From assembly GCA_902611815.1 (NCBI GenBank), contig CACMAZ010000005.1, forward strand, positions 1-64,000: a DNA stretch of 64,000 bases. Reading direction: 5' to 3'. This stretch comes from an uncultured Pelagibacteraceae bacterium (GTDB lineage: Bacteria; Pseudomonadota; Alphaproteobacteria; Pelagibacterales; Pelagibacteraceae). Position numbers and translations under genes: made by a program. Position 1 is the stretch's first letter. Each line of letters starts with the position of its first letter. Positions 46,632 through 57,364 of the stretch are shown in pieces. Below the pieces are notes generated by a model. The model saw only the letters and a list, made by a program, of their open reading frames with translations. It ran no database searches and was not told the origin of the DNA.

Positions 46632-48011
46632 ATGTCCACTTTAAAAAAAAACAAAGATAAAAAAGTAAATTTTGAATTTAATAAAGAATATATAAAAGTT
46701 ATCGTAGAAAAAATTCAAAATAATGATGTCGATTTTCTCTCAAATTCATTCAAGGAAATGCATCCTGCTGATGCTGCTGATATAATTGAACATTTAAACC
46801 AAAATGATCGTGAAAATTTAATTAAGTTAAATAATTTTAACATTAACCCAGAAATATTTGTTGAATTAAACGAAAATATTCAATCCGAAATAGTAAAAAT
46901 GTTGTCCTCTGAATCGGTTGTTTTTATATTAAAAAATTTAGAATCAGATGATGCTATTAAAATACTAGAAAATATTGAAGAAGAAAATAAAAATCAAATT
47001 TTGTCTTCTCTCCCGCCTAAAGATAGGTTTGTACTATTAGAAAGTTTAAGTTATCCCGAAGATACTGCTGCTAGGATTATGCAAAGAGAATTCACAGCTA
47101 TTCCTAGTAATTGGTCTGTAGGTCAAACAATTGATTATCTTAGAGAGAACAAAGATTTACCAGATCAATTTTTAGAAATCTATATAATAGACAGTGAATT
47201 TAAACCACTCGGAACTGTTCCTTCATCTAAAGTTTTAAGAACTTCAAGAGAAACAAAAATGATTAACATAATGCTTAAGTCTCAAGTTACAATACCAGTA
47301 GAAATGGACAAAGAAGAAGTTGGAAGGTTATTTGAAAACTATAACTTAAATTCTGCTGCTGTTATAGATAAAAACGGCAAATTAGTAGGCATGATTACAA
47401 GTGATGATATATTAACTGTTTTAAAAGAGGAAGCAGAAGAAGATACTTTAAGATTAGCAGGGGTAGGCGATGAAGAGATTACGGATGGAGTAATTAAAAA
47501 AACACAAAGACGTTTTAATTGGCTATTACTAAATTTATTTACTGCTTTTCTCGCAACATGGGTAATTAGTAAATTTGGTGCAACTATTGAACAAATGGTT
47601 GCATTAGCATTTTTGATGCCAATAGTTGCCTCAATGGGTGGTAATGCAGGTATGCAAACTTTAGCTGTAACAATAAGAGGTATTGCTACGAACGACTTAA
47701 CAGATAGTAATTTTTTAAAGATTGTTTTAAAAGAATTTAATATTGGAGTTCTTAATGGAATAATTTTCGCAATTATCAGTGCGTTAATTGTACAGTTATG
47801 GTTTAAAGATTATGTATTATCTATAATTATTTCTGTATCTATGATCTTAAATATGATTGTTGCTGGTTTATTTGGAATTTTAATACCAGTTACACTTAAA
47901 AAATTTAATATAGACCCTGCAATAGCATCAAGTGTTTTTGTAACAACAATTACAGATGTTATTGGTTTTCTTTCTTTTTTAGGAATAGGTGCTTATTTTT
48001 TTTATAGTTAA
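46632..48011 (+). CDS. mgtE: Magnesium transporter MgtE
   Basis: A 459-residue inner-membrane Mg channel. The N-terminal helical domain includes EMHPADAADIIEHL, CBS repeats follow (about residues 140-265, with GTVPSSKVLRT and GKLVGMITSDDIL), and five transmembrane helices occupy the C-terminal third (VALAFLMPIVASMGGNAGMQ is the conserved helix). The N and CBS domains sense cytosolic Mg. It shares overlapping stop codons with convergent panC (TTAA). Confidence 0.95.
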   Translation: MSTLKKNKDKKVNFEFNKEYIKVIVEKIQNNDVDFLSNSFKEMHPADAADIIEHLNQNDRENLIKLNNFNINPEIFVELNENIQSEIVKMLSSESVVFILKNLESDDAIKILENIEEENKNQILSSLPPKDRFVLLESLSYPEDTAARIMQREFTAIPSNWSVGQTIDYLRENKDLPDQFLEIYIIDSEFKPLGTVPSSKVLRTSRETKMINIMLKSQVTIPVEMDKEEVGRLFENYNLNSAAVIDKNGKLVGMITSDDILTVLKEEAEEDTLRLAGVGDEEITDGVIKKTQRRFNWLLLNLFTAFLATWVISKFGATIEQMVALAFLMPIVASMGGNAGMQTLAVTIRGIATNDLTDSNFLKIVLKEFNIGVLNGIIFAIISALIVQLWFKDYVLSIIISVSMILNMIVAGLFGILIPVTLKKFNIDPAIASSVFVTTITDVIGFLSFLGIGAYFFYS

Positions 48012-48811
48012 AAGTTATCTATTAACCTTATTCCTTGAATATAGAAAGCAATAAAAATTTTTACATTTTTTTTACTTATTTTTTTACTTAAGTTTTTTTT
48101 ATTTCTTAATTCTAAATATTCAATATTAAATTCTTTATTTTTATTTATGAAATCATTTATTATAAATTTATTATTTAAATCTTTTTTTAACCAAATAAAT
48201 AATTTTTTTAATTTTGAAATAAGCAAAGCAGATCCTTTTATAGATTTTTGATTTAATAATCTATTTCTTGATGAATAAGCAAGTCCATTCTTCATTCTAA
48301 TTGTTTTGCACAATATGGTTTTTACATTTGATTTTTTTTTTAAAAAATCTCTAATAAGTATGTATTGTTGATAGTCTTTTTCACCTAAAAATATTTTATT
48401 TATTTCTAATTTTTTGATAAATTGATCTATTACTCCTAAAACTCCTTCAAAATGACCAGGTCTATATTTGGCACATAATATTTTATTTGATTTGCTAATT
48501 TTAAATTTTTTTTTACTCTTATATCCATATACATCTTTAACAGCAGGCACTAAAACATAGTCTACTTTAAGATTTTTTAACAATTTAAGATCTTTTTTAA
48601 TATTTTTTGGGTATTTTTTATAATCTTCTTTATTATTAAATTGTGAAGGGTTGACAAATATACTAACTAATGTTTTTTTGCATTTTTTTTGTGATTTCTT
48701 TATCAAACTCACGTGTCCTTGGTGCAATGCCCCCATGGTTGGGACAAAACCAATATCTGCCTTAAAATTAACTTCTTTGTTAAGTTTATTAATGCTTTTA
48801 AAAATAATCAT
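48008..48811 (-). CDS. panC: Pantothenate synthetase
   Basis: A 267-residue ligase joining pantoate and beta-alanine with ATP. FVPTMGALHQGHVSLI contains the HxGH nucleotide motif, then SIFVNPSQFN, FEGVLGVIDQF and IRMKNGLAYSSRNRLL. No panB is seen next to it. Divergent from galU with only 29 bases between the starts. Confidence 0.95.
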   Translation of the reverse strand: MIIFKSINKLNKEVNFKADIGFVPTMGALHQGHVSLIKKSQKKCKKTLVSIFVNPSQFNNKEDYKKYPKNIKKDLKLLKNLKVDYVLVPAVKDVYGYKSKKKFKISKSNKILCAKYRPGHFEGVLGVIDQFIKKLEINKIFLGEKDYQQYILIRDFLKKKSNVKTILCKTIRMKNGLAYSSRNRLLNQKSIKGSALLISKLKKLFIWLKKDLNNKFIINDFINKNKEFNIEYLELRNKKNLSKKISKKNVKIFIAFYIQGIRLIDNF

Positions 48812-48840
48812 TTATGGTACTTCACTAATAATAGTTATTT

Positions 48841-49656
48841 ATGATTAGACAAGCAATAATACCTTTGGCAGGCCTTGGCACAAGACTACTGCCATTAACT
48901 AGCGTTTTTGCAAAAGAATTGTTACCAATGAACGGTAAAGCTGGCATTGAATATATACTAGATGAATGCATTGATGCTGGAATTAAAGAAGTAGTATTTA
49001 TAATCTCCAAAAAAAAAATGATGATAAAAGATTATTTTTATAAGGATAGTTTTTATAAAAAGATTATAAAAAAAAAGAGAGATAAAAGAATAATTAACGA
49101 GTATAGAAAAATCCTAAAATATAAAAAGATGATAAAATTTGTATATCAAAATAAACCTTTGGGTACTGGGGATGCTGTACTTAAAACAAAAAAATTTATA
49201 AAAGATAAATATTTTTTAATGTTGTTACCAGATGATTTAATCGTAAAAAATAATTGTTCAAAAGATATGATTAACATAAGTATAAAAAATAAATGTTCTG
49301 TGATGGCAAGTATGAAAGTTAAAAAAAATAATGTAAGTAGATGGGGCATATATTCATTATCTAAAAAACTTAATAAGAATAATTTTTTTATTAAGGATGT
49401 TATTGAAAAACCAACTATCAAAAATGCACCTTCAACAAATGCTGTAATAGGTAGATATATCCTCCCAAAAAAAATATTTTCTAAACTAAAAAATCTTAAA
49501 CCAGGTAAAGGCGGTGAAATTCATATTACCGATGCAATCAAAAAATTGATAAACGAAGGTGATAAATTCATTGGACATAAATTTCGTGGAAAATATTTAG
49601 ATTGCGGGAGTATGTCCGGTTATATTAAATCAGGAATAGAAATATCAAAGTTATGA
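48841..49656 (+). CDS. galU: UTP-glucose-1-phosphate uridylyltransferase
   Basis: A 271-residue nucleotidyltransferase: IIPLAGLGTRLLPLT is the nucleotide loop, KELLPMNGKAGIEYILDE follows with the conserved Lys, and LMLLPDDLIV and EIHITDAI are typical. It makes UDP-glucose, the substrate of the adjacent ugd, which overlaps it by four bases. UDP-glucose is also a possible donor for the GpgS-like enzyme (inference). Confidence 0.94.
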   Translation: MIRQAIIPLAGLGTRLLPLTSVFAKELLPMNGKAGIEYILDECIDAGIKEVVFIISKKKMMIKDYFYKDSFYKKIIKKKRDKRIINEYRKILKYKKMIKFVYQNKPLGTGDAVLKTKKFIKDKYFLMLLPDDLIVKNNCSKDMINISIKNKCSVMASMKVKKNNVSRWGIYSLSKKLNKNNFFIKDVIEKPTIKNAPSTNAVIGRYILPKKIFSKLKNLKPGKGGEIHITDAIKKLINEGDKFIGHKFRGKYLDCGSMSGYIKSGIEISKL

Positions 49657-50951
49657 AATTATGCATGATAGGAACAGGCTATGTTGGCTTGGTTAGTGGA
49701 GTTTGTTTTTCAGATCTAGGAAATACTGTTTATTGTGTAGATAATGATATTGAAAAAATTAATGCACTTAATAAAGGAATACTCCCAATATATGAACCAG
49801 GTCTGGAGGAAATTTTAAAACGTAATTATAAACAAAAAAGATTAATTTTTACAAATAATTTAAAAGAGGCAGTAGAAAACTCTGATGTTATATTTATTTG
49901 TGTTGGTACTCCTACTAAAAAAAATAGTAACTCAGCTGATTTGAAATATGTTTTTAATGTTACCAATAATTTAAAAAAATTCATAAAAAAATACAAAGTT
50001 GTTGTCACAAAGTCTACAGTACCTGTCACTACTGGTGATAAAATTGAAAAAATTTTGATAAAACAAAAAAGAAAAAAATTGGTAGATGTTGTTTCTAATC
50101 CTGAATTTTTAAGAGAGGGTGAAGCAATAAGAGATTTTTTGAGCCCTGATAGAGTTGTAGTCGGAACTGATAGTAATAAGGCAAATAAATATCTTAAAAA
50201 CCTTTATTTACCCATAGTTAAAAAGACAAGCAGATATTTTAGAACTTCAAGGCGTGGAGCTGAACTAGTTAAATATGCATCAAATGCTTTTCTAGCTACA
50301 AAGATATCCTATATCAATGAATTAGCAAATCTTTGTGAAAAAACAAATGTTGATATTAAAGAAATTTCTCAAGGTATGGGCTCAGATCAACGAATAGGGG
50401 GCAGATTTTTAAGAGCAGGCCCAGCATATGGCGGTTCTTGTTTTCCTAAAGATACTAGAGCAATAATAGATACCTCAAATAAGTTTAAATCAAATTTATC
50501 AATTATAAAAGCTGTAATTAAATCAAATGAAGATAGAAAAAAATTATTAACAGAAAAAGTATACAAAATTTTAAATAATAGTCTAAAAAATAAATTAATA
50601 ACTTTTTTAGGAGTTACCTTTAAACCTAACACTGACGATATGAGAGAAGCATCAAGTTTATATATGATACCAAAATTATTAAAAAAAGGAGCTATTATCA
50701 ATTATTTTGATCCGTCAGGTAAAAAAAATGAATTTAAGAAATTTAAAAAAGTTAAATATTGTAAAAATGTATCTCATGCATGCTTTAGATCGGATTTAAT
50801 AATACTTCACACTGAATGGAATGAATTTAAAACTTTAAATTTCAAAAAATTAATTAAAAAGAACAATTTTAAGGTATTTGATATGCGTAATCTATATTCT
50901 CCGAAATCAATGAAAAAAAAAGGTATTAACTATTTTGGTATAGGAAGATAG
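49653..50951 (+). CDS. ugd: UDP-glucose 6-dehydrogenase
   Basis: A 432-residue NAD-dependent enzyme converting UDP-glucose to UDP-glucuronate. The Rossmann motif GTGYVGLVSGVCFSDLG opens it, then CVGTPTKKNS, FLREGEAI, and the catalytic Cys in AYGGSCFPKDTRA (near residue 265). It ends exactly one base before the stop codon of the convergent RidA gene. UDP-glucuronate would serve surface glycan or lipid synthesis. Confidence 0.95.
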   Translation: MKLCMIGTGYVGLVSGVCFSDLGNTVYCVDNDIEKINALNKGILPIYEPGLEEILKRNYKQKRLIFTNNLKEAVENSDVIFICVGTPTKKNSNSADLKYVFNVTNNLKKFIKKYKVVVTKSTVPVTTGDKIEKILIKQKRKKLVDVVSNPEFLREGEAIRDFLSPDRVVVGTDSNKANKYLKNLYLPIVKKTSRYFRTSRRGAELVKYASNAFLATKISYINELANLCEKTNVDIKEISQGMGSDQRIGGRFLRAGPAYGGSCFPKDTRAIIDTSNKFKSNLSIIKAVIKSNEDRKKLLTEKVYKILNNSLKNKLITFLGVTFKPNTDDMREASSLYMIPKLLKKGAIINYFDPSGKKNEFKKFKKVKYCKNVSHACFRSDLIILHTEWNEFKTLNFKKLIKKNNFKVFDMRNLYSPKSMKKKGINYFGIGR

Positions 50952-51413
50952 TTATTTTATCTCAAAAATTGCATCAATCTCGACTGCAACACCTAACGGT
51001 AAGCTATTAACACTAACTGCCGCTCTAGTATGCATACCTTTATCTTCAAGAATCTTCACCAACATATCAGACGCGCCATTAATTACTTTTGGTTGTTCTA
51101 TAAAATCATTTGTTGAATTAACAAAACCAACTATTTTTACACAAGATTTTATTTTATCTAGATCTCCAGATAATATTTTCTTTGCTTGAGCTAAAATACT
51201 TAGGGCACATCTTTCTGCTGCTTTATATCCCTCTTCTGTATTTAAATCTTTACCTAACTTACCTTTTATTAACTCACCTTTTGAGTTCATAGAAATTTGT
51301 CCTGAAATATATAATAATTTTCCAACAATTTTACTTGCTAGGTATGATCCTACTGGCGCTGGTGCTTCAGGTAAAACAATGTTATTTTCTTTTAATCTTT
51401 TATCAGCACTCAT
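50952..51413 (-). CDS. RidA / YjgF-YER057c-UK114 family protein
   Basis: A 153-residue member of the longer RidA subgroup (typical RidA is about 128). LLYISGQISMNSKGELI, TEEGYKAAERCALSILAQ and HTRAAVSVNSLPLGVAVEIDA are visible, the last with the conserved Arg that binds imine/enamine carboxylates. It probably removes reactive enamines, but subgroup substrates differ. The start overlaps the topA stop by four bases in the minus orientation. Confidence 0.88.
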   Translation of the reverse strand: MSADKRLKENNIVLPEAPAPVGSYLASKIVGKLLYISGQISMNSKGELIKGKLGKDLNTEEGYKAAERCALSILAQAKKILSGDLDKIKSCVKIVGFVNSTNDFIEQPKVINGASDMLVKILEDKGMHTRAAVSVNSLPLGVAVEIDAIFEIK

Positions 51414-53995
51414 TTATTTTTTTTCTTTTTACTTCTATCGTATTCTTTTCTTTTCTCAATCAAAATCAATGCCTCTTCCATTGTAAGTTCAGCCGGATCT
51501 TTCTCTTCAGGAATTGTAGCATTTAATGATTTGTATTTAATGTAAGGACCGTACTGACCTTTCATAATTCTAACTGGTTTTTTGTCTTCTGGATGCTCAC
51601 CTAAATCTTTTATTATTGAGGATGAAATTCTTCCTGGTTTAGCTTCTGATATTAAAGTTATCGCTCTATTTAATCCTATGTTAAATAATTCATCGATACT
51701 TTCTAATCTTGCAGATTTATTATCACATTTTAAATATGGACCAAATCGTCCGACATTAATTGTAATGTCTTTATCTAAATCTGGATGTTTACCTATTATT
51801 TTAGGAAGTGAACATAAATATTTTGCTTTTTCTAAATCAACATTTTCTATATCTAAACCTTTTGGAATAGAAACATTTTTAAAGTTACTTTCTTCTTTCT
51901 TTTTCTTTTTTGTTTTAGTTTTCGGTTTATTAATATTTTCTAATTCTTCATTGCTTAGTTCGTATTGTAAATAAGGTCCAAATCTTCCATTTTTTAAATA
52001 AATATCCTTACCGACATCATTTTTTCCTATTAATTTAGGTTCCGACAGATTTGCTTGAGCAGCAGCTTTTGCTTTTGATAATGGTCTTGTATATTTACAG
52101 TCTGGGTAATTAGAACAACCAATAAATGCGCCGCCTCTAAAGCTATTTTTTAAGCTTAATGTTCCTTCAACTGAAAACTTACAATCTTTATTATATAATT
52201 TACAGCTTCTATCCACCTTACCATTACTATTTTTGTCAAAAATTAAACTTCCTAAACTATCATTAAGTAAATCTAAAACTTCTCTAGTCCTTTTCTCTTT
52301 AACATTAGAGACATTTTCGTTAAAATCTTTCCAAAATTGATCTAAAACTTTTATCCAGTTTTCTTTCCCTGATGTAATATCGTCTAATTGATCTTCAAGT
52401 TTTGCAGTAAAATCATAGTCAACATATCTGGAAAAAAGTTTCTCCAAGAAGGCAGATAGTAATTTTCCTCTATCAGTTGGAAAAAATCTCTTATTTACTA
52501 TATCAGCATATCCTCTATTAGATATAACAGAGATTATACTTGCATATGTTGAGGGACGACCAATTCCTAATTCTTCTAATTTTTTAACTAAACTTGCTTC
52601 TGAAAAACGTGGGGGTGGTTGTGTAAAATGTTGCTCATCATTAAATTCTTTTATTTCGATTGGTCCTTTAGATACTTCAGGTAATATTTTTTCATCATCA
52701 TTTTCATCAATTTTTTGAAGTTTTAAAAACCCATCAAATTTTATAGTTGAACCACTAGATTTTAATATGTTCTTTCCATCTTCTGAGGTAATTAATATAG
52801 TTTTTCTATCAAATTTAGCTGGTTGCATTTGAGATGATAGAGCTCTCGACCAAATAAGATCATATAATTTATACTGATCTGTACTTAAATATTTTTTTAT
52901 ACCTTCAGGTGAATTTTTTATTTCCGTTGGTCTGATTGCTTCATGCGCTTCTTGTGCATTTTTTGCTTTTTTACCAGAATAATTATTAGCTTGTTCAGGA
53001 AGATAATCGTTACCATAATTTTTCTCTATATATTTTCTAAATAATGGAATAGCTTCTTTAGATATATTGGTACCATCGGTCCTCATATAAGTTATTAAAC
53101 CTTTGGTATCCCCATCTATCTCAATACCTTGATAGAGTCTTTGTGCAATTTGCATTGTTCTTGAAGCACCAAAACCTAATTTACTTGAAGCAGATTGCTG
53201 GAGAGTTGAAGTTGTGAAAGGACCTGACGGGTTCCTTGTATATATTTTTGAAGTTATATCTTTAATTAAATATTTTTTTTCTTTAATTTTTGATATAGCA
53301 TTATTTATATCTTCTTTATTTCTAAAACTAAATTTTTCAATTTTTTCTCCGTTTAATTCAGATATTGACGAAGTTAAAATATTTTTTGAAGAAGTAATAA
53401 AATTTACATTTATTGTCCAAAATTCTTCTGGATTAAATACTTCTATTTCATGCTCTCTTTCAGTTAACAATCTTAAGGCTACTGATTGAACTCTACCAGC
53501 AGATTTAGAGCCTGGTAATTTAGTCCATAATATTGGTGAAATGTTAAAACCTACTAAATAATCTAAAGCTCTTCTTGCCATGTATGCGTCAACAAGTTGA
53601 CCTTCAAGCGATCTAGGATTTTCTATACCATTTATAACTGCTTTTTTTGTGATTTCGTTAAATACTACTCTTTCAATTTTTTTATCTTTAAGTATTTTTT
53701 TTTCATCTAAAAATTCTTTAACATGCCACGCTATTGCTTCTCCTTCACGATCAGGGTCGGTAGCTAAAATAATTTTATCAGAATCTTTTGCAACATCTGT
53801 AATTTCTTTTAAATATTTTTTCGAAAAACTATCTACTTCCCATATCATTTTAAATTTATTTTCTGGATCTACAGATCCATTTTTAGATGGCAAATCTCTT
53901 ATATGACCGTAACTAGCAAGAACTGTGTAATCTTTTCCTAAATACTTATTTATTGTTTTTGCTTTAGCTGGACTTTCAACAATGACTAAATTCAT
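51410..53995 (-). CDS. topA: DNA topoisomerase I
   Basis: 861 residues. The Toprim domain opens with LVIVESPAKAKTINKYLG, the catalytic Tyr is in GLITYMRTDGTNIS, and GIGRPSTYASIISVISNRGY follows. One topoisomerase-type zinc ribbon is seen (CKLYNKDCKF ... GCSNYPDCKYTRP). The C-terminus contains three GRFGPYL-like repeats (DNA-binding Toprim-C repeats). It relaxes negative supercoils. Confidence 0.97.
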   Translation of the reverse strand: MNLVIVESPAKAKTINKYLGKDYTVLASYGHIRDLPSKNGSVDPENKFKMIWEVDSFSKKYLKEITDVAKDSDKIILATDPDREGEAIAWHVKEFLDEKKILKDKKIERVVFNEITKKAVINGIENPRSLEGQLVDAYMARRALDYLVGFNISPILWTKLPGSKSAGRVQSVALRLLTEREHEIEVFNPEEFWTINVNFITSSKNILTSSISELNGEKIEKFSFRNKEDINNAISKIKEKKYLIKDITSKIYTRNPSGPFTTSTLQQSASSKLGFGASRTMQIAQRLYQGIEIDGDTKGLITYMRTDGTNISKEAIPLFRKYIEKNYGNDYLPEQANNYSGKKAKNAQEAHEAIRPTEIKNSPEGIKKYLSTDQYKLYDLIWSRALSSQMQPAKFDRKTILITSEDGKNILKSSGSTIKFDGFLKLQKIDENDDEKILPEVSKGPIEIKEFNDEQHFTQPPPRFSEASLVKKLEELGIGRPSTYASIISVISNRGYADIVNKRFFPTDRGKLLSAFLEKLFSRYVDYDFTAKLEDQLDDITSGKENWIKVLDQFWKDFNENVSNVKEKRTREVLDLLNDSLGSLIFDKNSNGKVDRSCKLYNKDCKFSVEGTLSLKNSFRGGAFIGCSNYPDCKYTRPLSKAKAAAQANLSEPKLIGKNDVGKDIYLKNGRFGPYLQYELSNEELENINKPKTKTKKKKKEESNFKNVSIPKGLDIENVDLEKAKYLCSLPKIIGKHPDLDKDITINVGRFGPYLKCDNKSARLESIDELFNIGLNRAITLISEAKPGRISSSIIKDLGEHPEDKKPVRIMKGQYGPYIKYKSLNATIPEEKDPAELTMEEALILIEKRKEYDRSKKKKNK

Positions 53996-54031
53996 TATAA
54001 CAAAAGTACATTAAAGACCTAGATAGTCAAA

Positions 54032-54619
54032 TTAATAAATTTTTGTCTTAGATTCTGTCTTATTTATTAGGCGTTTTATATTTTCCCGATGTGTATAAAA
54101 AATCATTATGAACATTATAAAGTAGAAATAATAAAAGGGATCTGAAATAAAAAAAAATTGAAAAATAGGTATACAAAAACTTGATACAATTGAACTTAAA
54201 GAAGAGTATTTAAATATAAAAAAAATTAATAACCAAGTTACACAAAACACTATTCCTGACAAATAATTTAAACAAAATAAAATTCCAACATAAGTCGCTA
54301 CACCTTTACCACCTTTAAATTTAAGCCAAACCGGAAAAACATGACCTATAAAAACTGATAAAGAAGCTAAGTATAATTGATCATTATAATAAAAATTAAT
54401 AAACAAAATAGGCACTACAGCTTTTGAAATATCAAGAGCTAATGTTAAATATCCTATAAATTTATTTCCAGATCTTAAAACATTAGTTGCTCCAATATTT
54501 CCAGAACCTATTTTTCTTATGTCTTTACCGATAAAAGTTTTAGTTAAGATAAGTCCGAATGGAATAGAACCAAACAAATAAGAGATTATAATAATCGAAG
54601 TAATTTCTAAATTTAGCAT
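54032..54619 (-). CDS. plsY: Acyl-phosphate:glycerol-3-phosphate acyltransferase
   Basis: A 195-residue polytopic membrane enzyme for the first acylation of phospholipid synthesis. GSIPFGLILTK, IRKIGSGNIGATNVLRSG and FPVWLKFKGGKGVATYVG are the three family motifs. It overlaps the end of pyrC by seven bases, so it may share the pyrBC transcript. Confidence 0.95.
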   Translation of the reverse strand: MLNLEITSIIIISYLFGSIPFGLILTKTFIGKDIRKIGSGNIGATNVLRSGNKFIGYLTLALDISKAVVPILFINFYYNDQLYLASLSVFIGHVFPVWLKFKGGKGVATYVGILFCLNYLSGIVFCVTWLLIFFIFKYSSLSSIVSSFCIPIFQFFFISDPFYYFYFIMFIMIFYTHRENIKRLINKTESKTKIY

Positions 54620-55902
54620 TTAAATAACTCTACTCCATTAATAAAAGTGCTTAACACTTTGCCTTGTAGTTTTTTGTCCTCTATACAAGTATTCTTAGAT
54701 TTTGATATCATTTTTTCTTTTTTAACTACCCATGGCTTGTATATATCAACAATACATAAGTCAGCATCACTTCCTACAGAAAGATTTCCTTTATTAATTT
54801 TTAGAATTTTAGCTGGATTGCTTGTCAGACACTCAATTATCTTATTTAATTTTATTGATCCATTGTGAAATAATTCTAATGCAAGTGGTAAAAGAGTTTC
54901 TATACCAGAGGCACCTGTAGCAGCTTGTGAAAATGTTAATCTTTTTGACTCCTCATCTTCAGGTTTATGATCTGATACAATTACATCTATCAAATTTTGG
55001 TTTATACCCTTTATTAGAGACAATCTGTCCTCTTCTGTCCTTAGAGGAGGGGATAATTTAAGGAAAGTACGAAAGTCTCCTATATCATTTTGGTTTAATG
55101 ATAAATTATTAATTGAAACACCAGTTGTAAATTTTACAATTTCTTTTCTATTTTTAATTATTTCAACAGACTTTTCTGATGATATTTGAGCAATATGATA
55201 TCTACAATTGAAATCCTCTAGCAAAGTTAAATCTCTTTCGATAATAATTTTTTCTGCGTAGTCAGGTATGCCTTGAAGACCAAGTTTAGTTGCGATTATC
55301 CCGTCATTTACTTGTCCATCTTTTGATAATTCATTATCTTCTGCATGTTGTATTACTAATGCATCTAAATCAAAAGCAGATCTCATAATTCTGGACATCA
55401 ATCTTGTATTTTGAATAGTTTGCGTGCCATCTGTATATCCTATTATTCCTTTTTTATTTAAAAGACCAAATTCATTCATATTAGTTCCTTCCAGACCTTT
55501 TGTTAAACTTGCGGTTGGAAATATATTAATTTTTGATTTGTCTCTTCCTCTTCTTTTAAGAAAGTCAACCATAGAAACATTATCTATAACAGGGGAAGTA
55601 TTAGGCATTGTAACGACAGATGTAACACCCCCAGCTAGTGCTGCATTGCTCAATGTTCTAAAATTTTCCTTATATTCATAACCTGGCTCACCTACAAATA
55701 CCCTCATATCAACAAGACCAGGAAATATAAATTTTTCTTTAAGATCTGTATATTTTTCTCTTGAAGGAATATTATTCTGGTTTACTTTTTTGCCTATTGC
55801 TTCAATTTTTCCATTTTCGCCAATAATCAAACCGCCTATTTCATCTATAGAGTTTTTAGGATCTATTATTTTTGCATTTAAAAAATATTGTTTTTTCATC
55901 AT
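54613..55902 (-). CDS. pyrC: Dihydroorotase-like protein lacking the HxH metal motif
   Basis: A 429-residue amidohydrolase of the dihydroorotase family. The usual metal-binding DxHxHxREPG reads [10 protein letters not shown] here (residues 65-74): both His and the substrate-binding Arg are replaced. Later residues are kept: [14 protein letters not shown] and VSDHKPED. Such pseudo-dihydroorotases act as non-catalytic partners of aspartate carbamoyltransferase in some bacteria. The gene overlaps the pyrB stop (ATGA; starts at 55902 or 55899), which fits a complex. If so, another true dihydroorotase should exist elsewhere in the genome. Retained catalysis with a different metal site is possible but less likely. 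Confidence 0.85.
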   Translation of the reverse strand: MMKKQYFLNAKIIDPKNSIDEIGGLIIGENGKIEAIGKKVNQNNIPSREKYTDLKEKFIFPGLVDMRVFVGEPGYEYKENFRTLSNAALAGGVTSVVTMPNTSPVIDNVSMVDFLKRRGRDKSKINIFPTASLTKGLEGTNMNEFGLLNKKGIIGYTDGTQTIQNTRLMSRIMRSAFDLDALVIQHAEDNELSKDGQVNDGIIATKLGLQGIPDYAEKIIIERDLTLLEDFNCRYHIAQISSEKSVEIIKNRKEIVKFTTGVSINNLSLNQNDIGDFRTFLKLSPPLRTEEDRLSLIKGINQNLIDVIVSDHKPEDEESKRLTFSQAATGASGIETLLPLALELFHNGSIKLNKIIECLTSNPAKILKINKGNLSVGSDADLCIVDIYKPWVVKKEKMISKSKNTCIEDKKLQGKVLSTFINGVELFKC

Positions 55903-56837
55903 TCACAAAATAACTTTAGACAGGCCATTCTTACAGCAACACCTAATTCAACCTGTTCTTTAATTACACTTTTATTAATATCATCAGCTAATTTTGTATC
56001 TATTTCTATTCCCCTATTCATAGGACCAGGGTGCATAATAATTGCATCACTCTTTGCTTTCTCTAATTTATCTGGTGTAAGGCCATAATATTCATAATAC
56101 TCTCTATTTGATGAAAGGAATGAACTTGTCATTCTTTCATTTTGTAATCTTAACATCATCACAATGTCACAACCTTTCACTCCTTCTTTCATATTTGTAA
56201 AAGTGTTGACACCAAATTTTTCTAGATCTTTTGGCATCAAATTAGATGGTGCAACTATATTTATGTCTGCACCCAACATATTTAATAAATAAATATTTGA
56301 TCTAGCAACTCTTGAATGAAGTATGTCTCCACAAATTGCAATTTTAAGACCTTCTATCTTATTTTTTTTCTCCATAATTGTTAAAGCATCAAGCAATGCT
56401 TGAGTGGGATGTTCTCTTCTGCCATCGCCTGCATTTAACACCGCACAATTAACTTTTTGTGACAATAAATTTGAGGCACCTGAGTCTTGATGTCTTACAA
56501 CAATAATATCAGGGTGCATCGCATTTAAAGTCATTGCAGTGTCTATTAAAGTTTCTCCTTTTTTAATTGCTGAATTAGTTATATTCATAGACATAACATC
56601 AGCACCTAATCTCTTACCAGCAAGCTCAAACGAACTTTGAGTTCTAGTAGATGGCTCAAAAAATAAATTTATTTGTGTTTTACCTCTCAAAATATCTATT
56701 TTTTTATTTTTACTTTTGTTCAAAGCTATAAAGTTTTTTGACTCTGAAAGAATAGTTTTAACATCAGAGATTGATAGATCTTGAATACCTAGGAGATGTT
56801 TTTTTGAAATTTTAACAGCGTTTTTTGAATTGGCCAT
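55899..56837 (-). CDS. pyrB: Aspartate carbamoyltransferase catalytic subunit
   Basis: 312 residues from ATG 56837 (the track starts at a TTG at 56846). [20 protein letters not shown] is the carbamoyl-phosphate site, [11 protein letters not shown] and [12 protein letters not shown] complete the active site. It catalyses the first committed step of pyrimidine synthesis. No regulatory pyrI is nearby; it is coupled to the dihydroorotase-like gene. Confidence 0.96.
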   Translation of the reverse strand: MANSKNAVKISKKHLLGIQDLSISDVKTILSESKNFIALNKSKNKKIDILRGKTQINLFFEPSTRTQSSFELAGKRLGADVMSMNITNSAIKKGETLIDTAMTLNAMHPDIIVVRHQDSGASNLLSQKVNCAVLNAGDGRREHPTQALLDALTIMEKKNKIEGLKIAICGDILHSRVARSNIYLLNMLGADINIVAPSNLMPKDLEKFGVNTFTNMKEGVKGCDIVMMLRLQNERMTSSFLSSNREYYEYYGLTPDKLEKAKSDAIIMHPGPMNRGIEIDTKLADDINKSVIKEQVELGVAVRMACLKLFCE

Positions 56838-56878
56838 TAAAACCAACTCTATAACTTCAAAGTATGTTTAATGCAAGC

Positions 56879-57334
56879 TTAATTATTGAGATAATCGATT
56901 GCGCCTTGTAAAATGAATGATGCAGCATTTTCATCAATTTTTTTCTCTCTTTTTGTTACGTTAACGTCTAATTCTTTAGAAATATTAAAAGCACCTTTGG
57001 TTGACATCCTCTCATCCCAAAGTACAACATCAATTTTTAGGTTTTTTGATATAATATTAGCTTTATCAGTAACAGATTGAGCTGCTCTTCCTAAACTGCC
57101 ATCCATATTAATTGGGTATCCAATTATAATTCCAGACACGTTATTTTCATAAATAATGTTTGTTAATTGATCCAATAGATATTGCATATTCCTATAATCT
57201 ATTGTTTTAAATGGAGTAGATATTTTTCTTCTATCATCACAAATTGCTACACCTATACGTTTTGACCCTAAATCCAAACCAATTAATCTCGCATTAATGT
57301 CAATTTTTTTCTTAAGATGCTCAATAGTGATCAT
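56879..57334 (-). CDS. ruvX: Putative Holliday junction resolvase / pre-16S rRNA nuclease YqgF
   Basis: A 151-residue RNase H-fold nuclease. IGLDLGSKRIGVAICDD contains the first catalytic Asp, GIIIGYPINMDGSLG follows, and WDERMSTKGAF holds the next acid. Family members process the 5' end of 16S rRNA or resolve junctions. Starts 45 bases from the divergent gatC; 41 bases upstream of pyrB on the same strand. Confidence 0.92.
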   Translation of the reverse strand: MITIEHLKKKIDINARLIGLDLGSKRIGVAICDDRRKISTPFKTIDYRNMQYLLDQLTNIIYENNVSGIIIGYPINMDGSLGRAAQSVTDKANIISKNLKIDVVLWDERMSTKGAFNISKELDVNVTKREKKIDENAASFILQGAIDYLNN

Positions 57335-57364
57335 ATTGTATTTTTCAGATTTAATGATAGTTTT

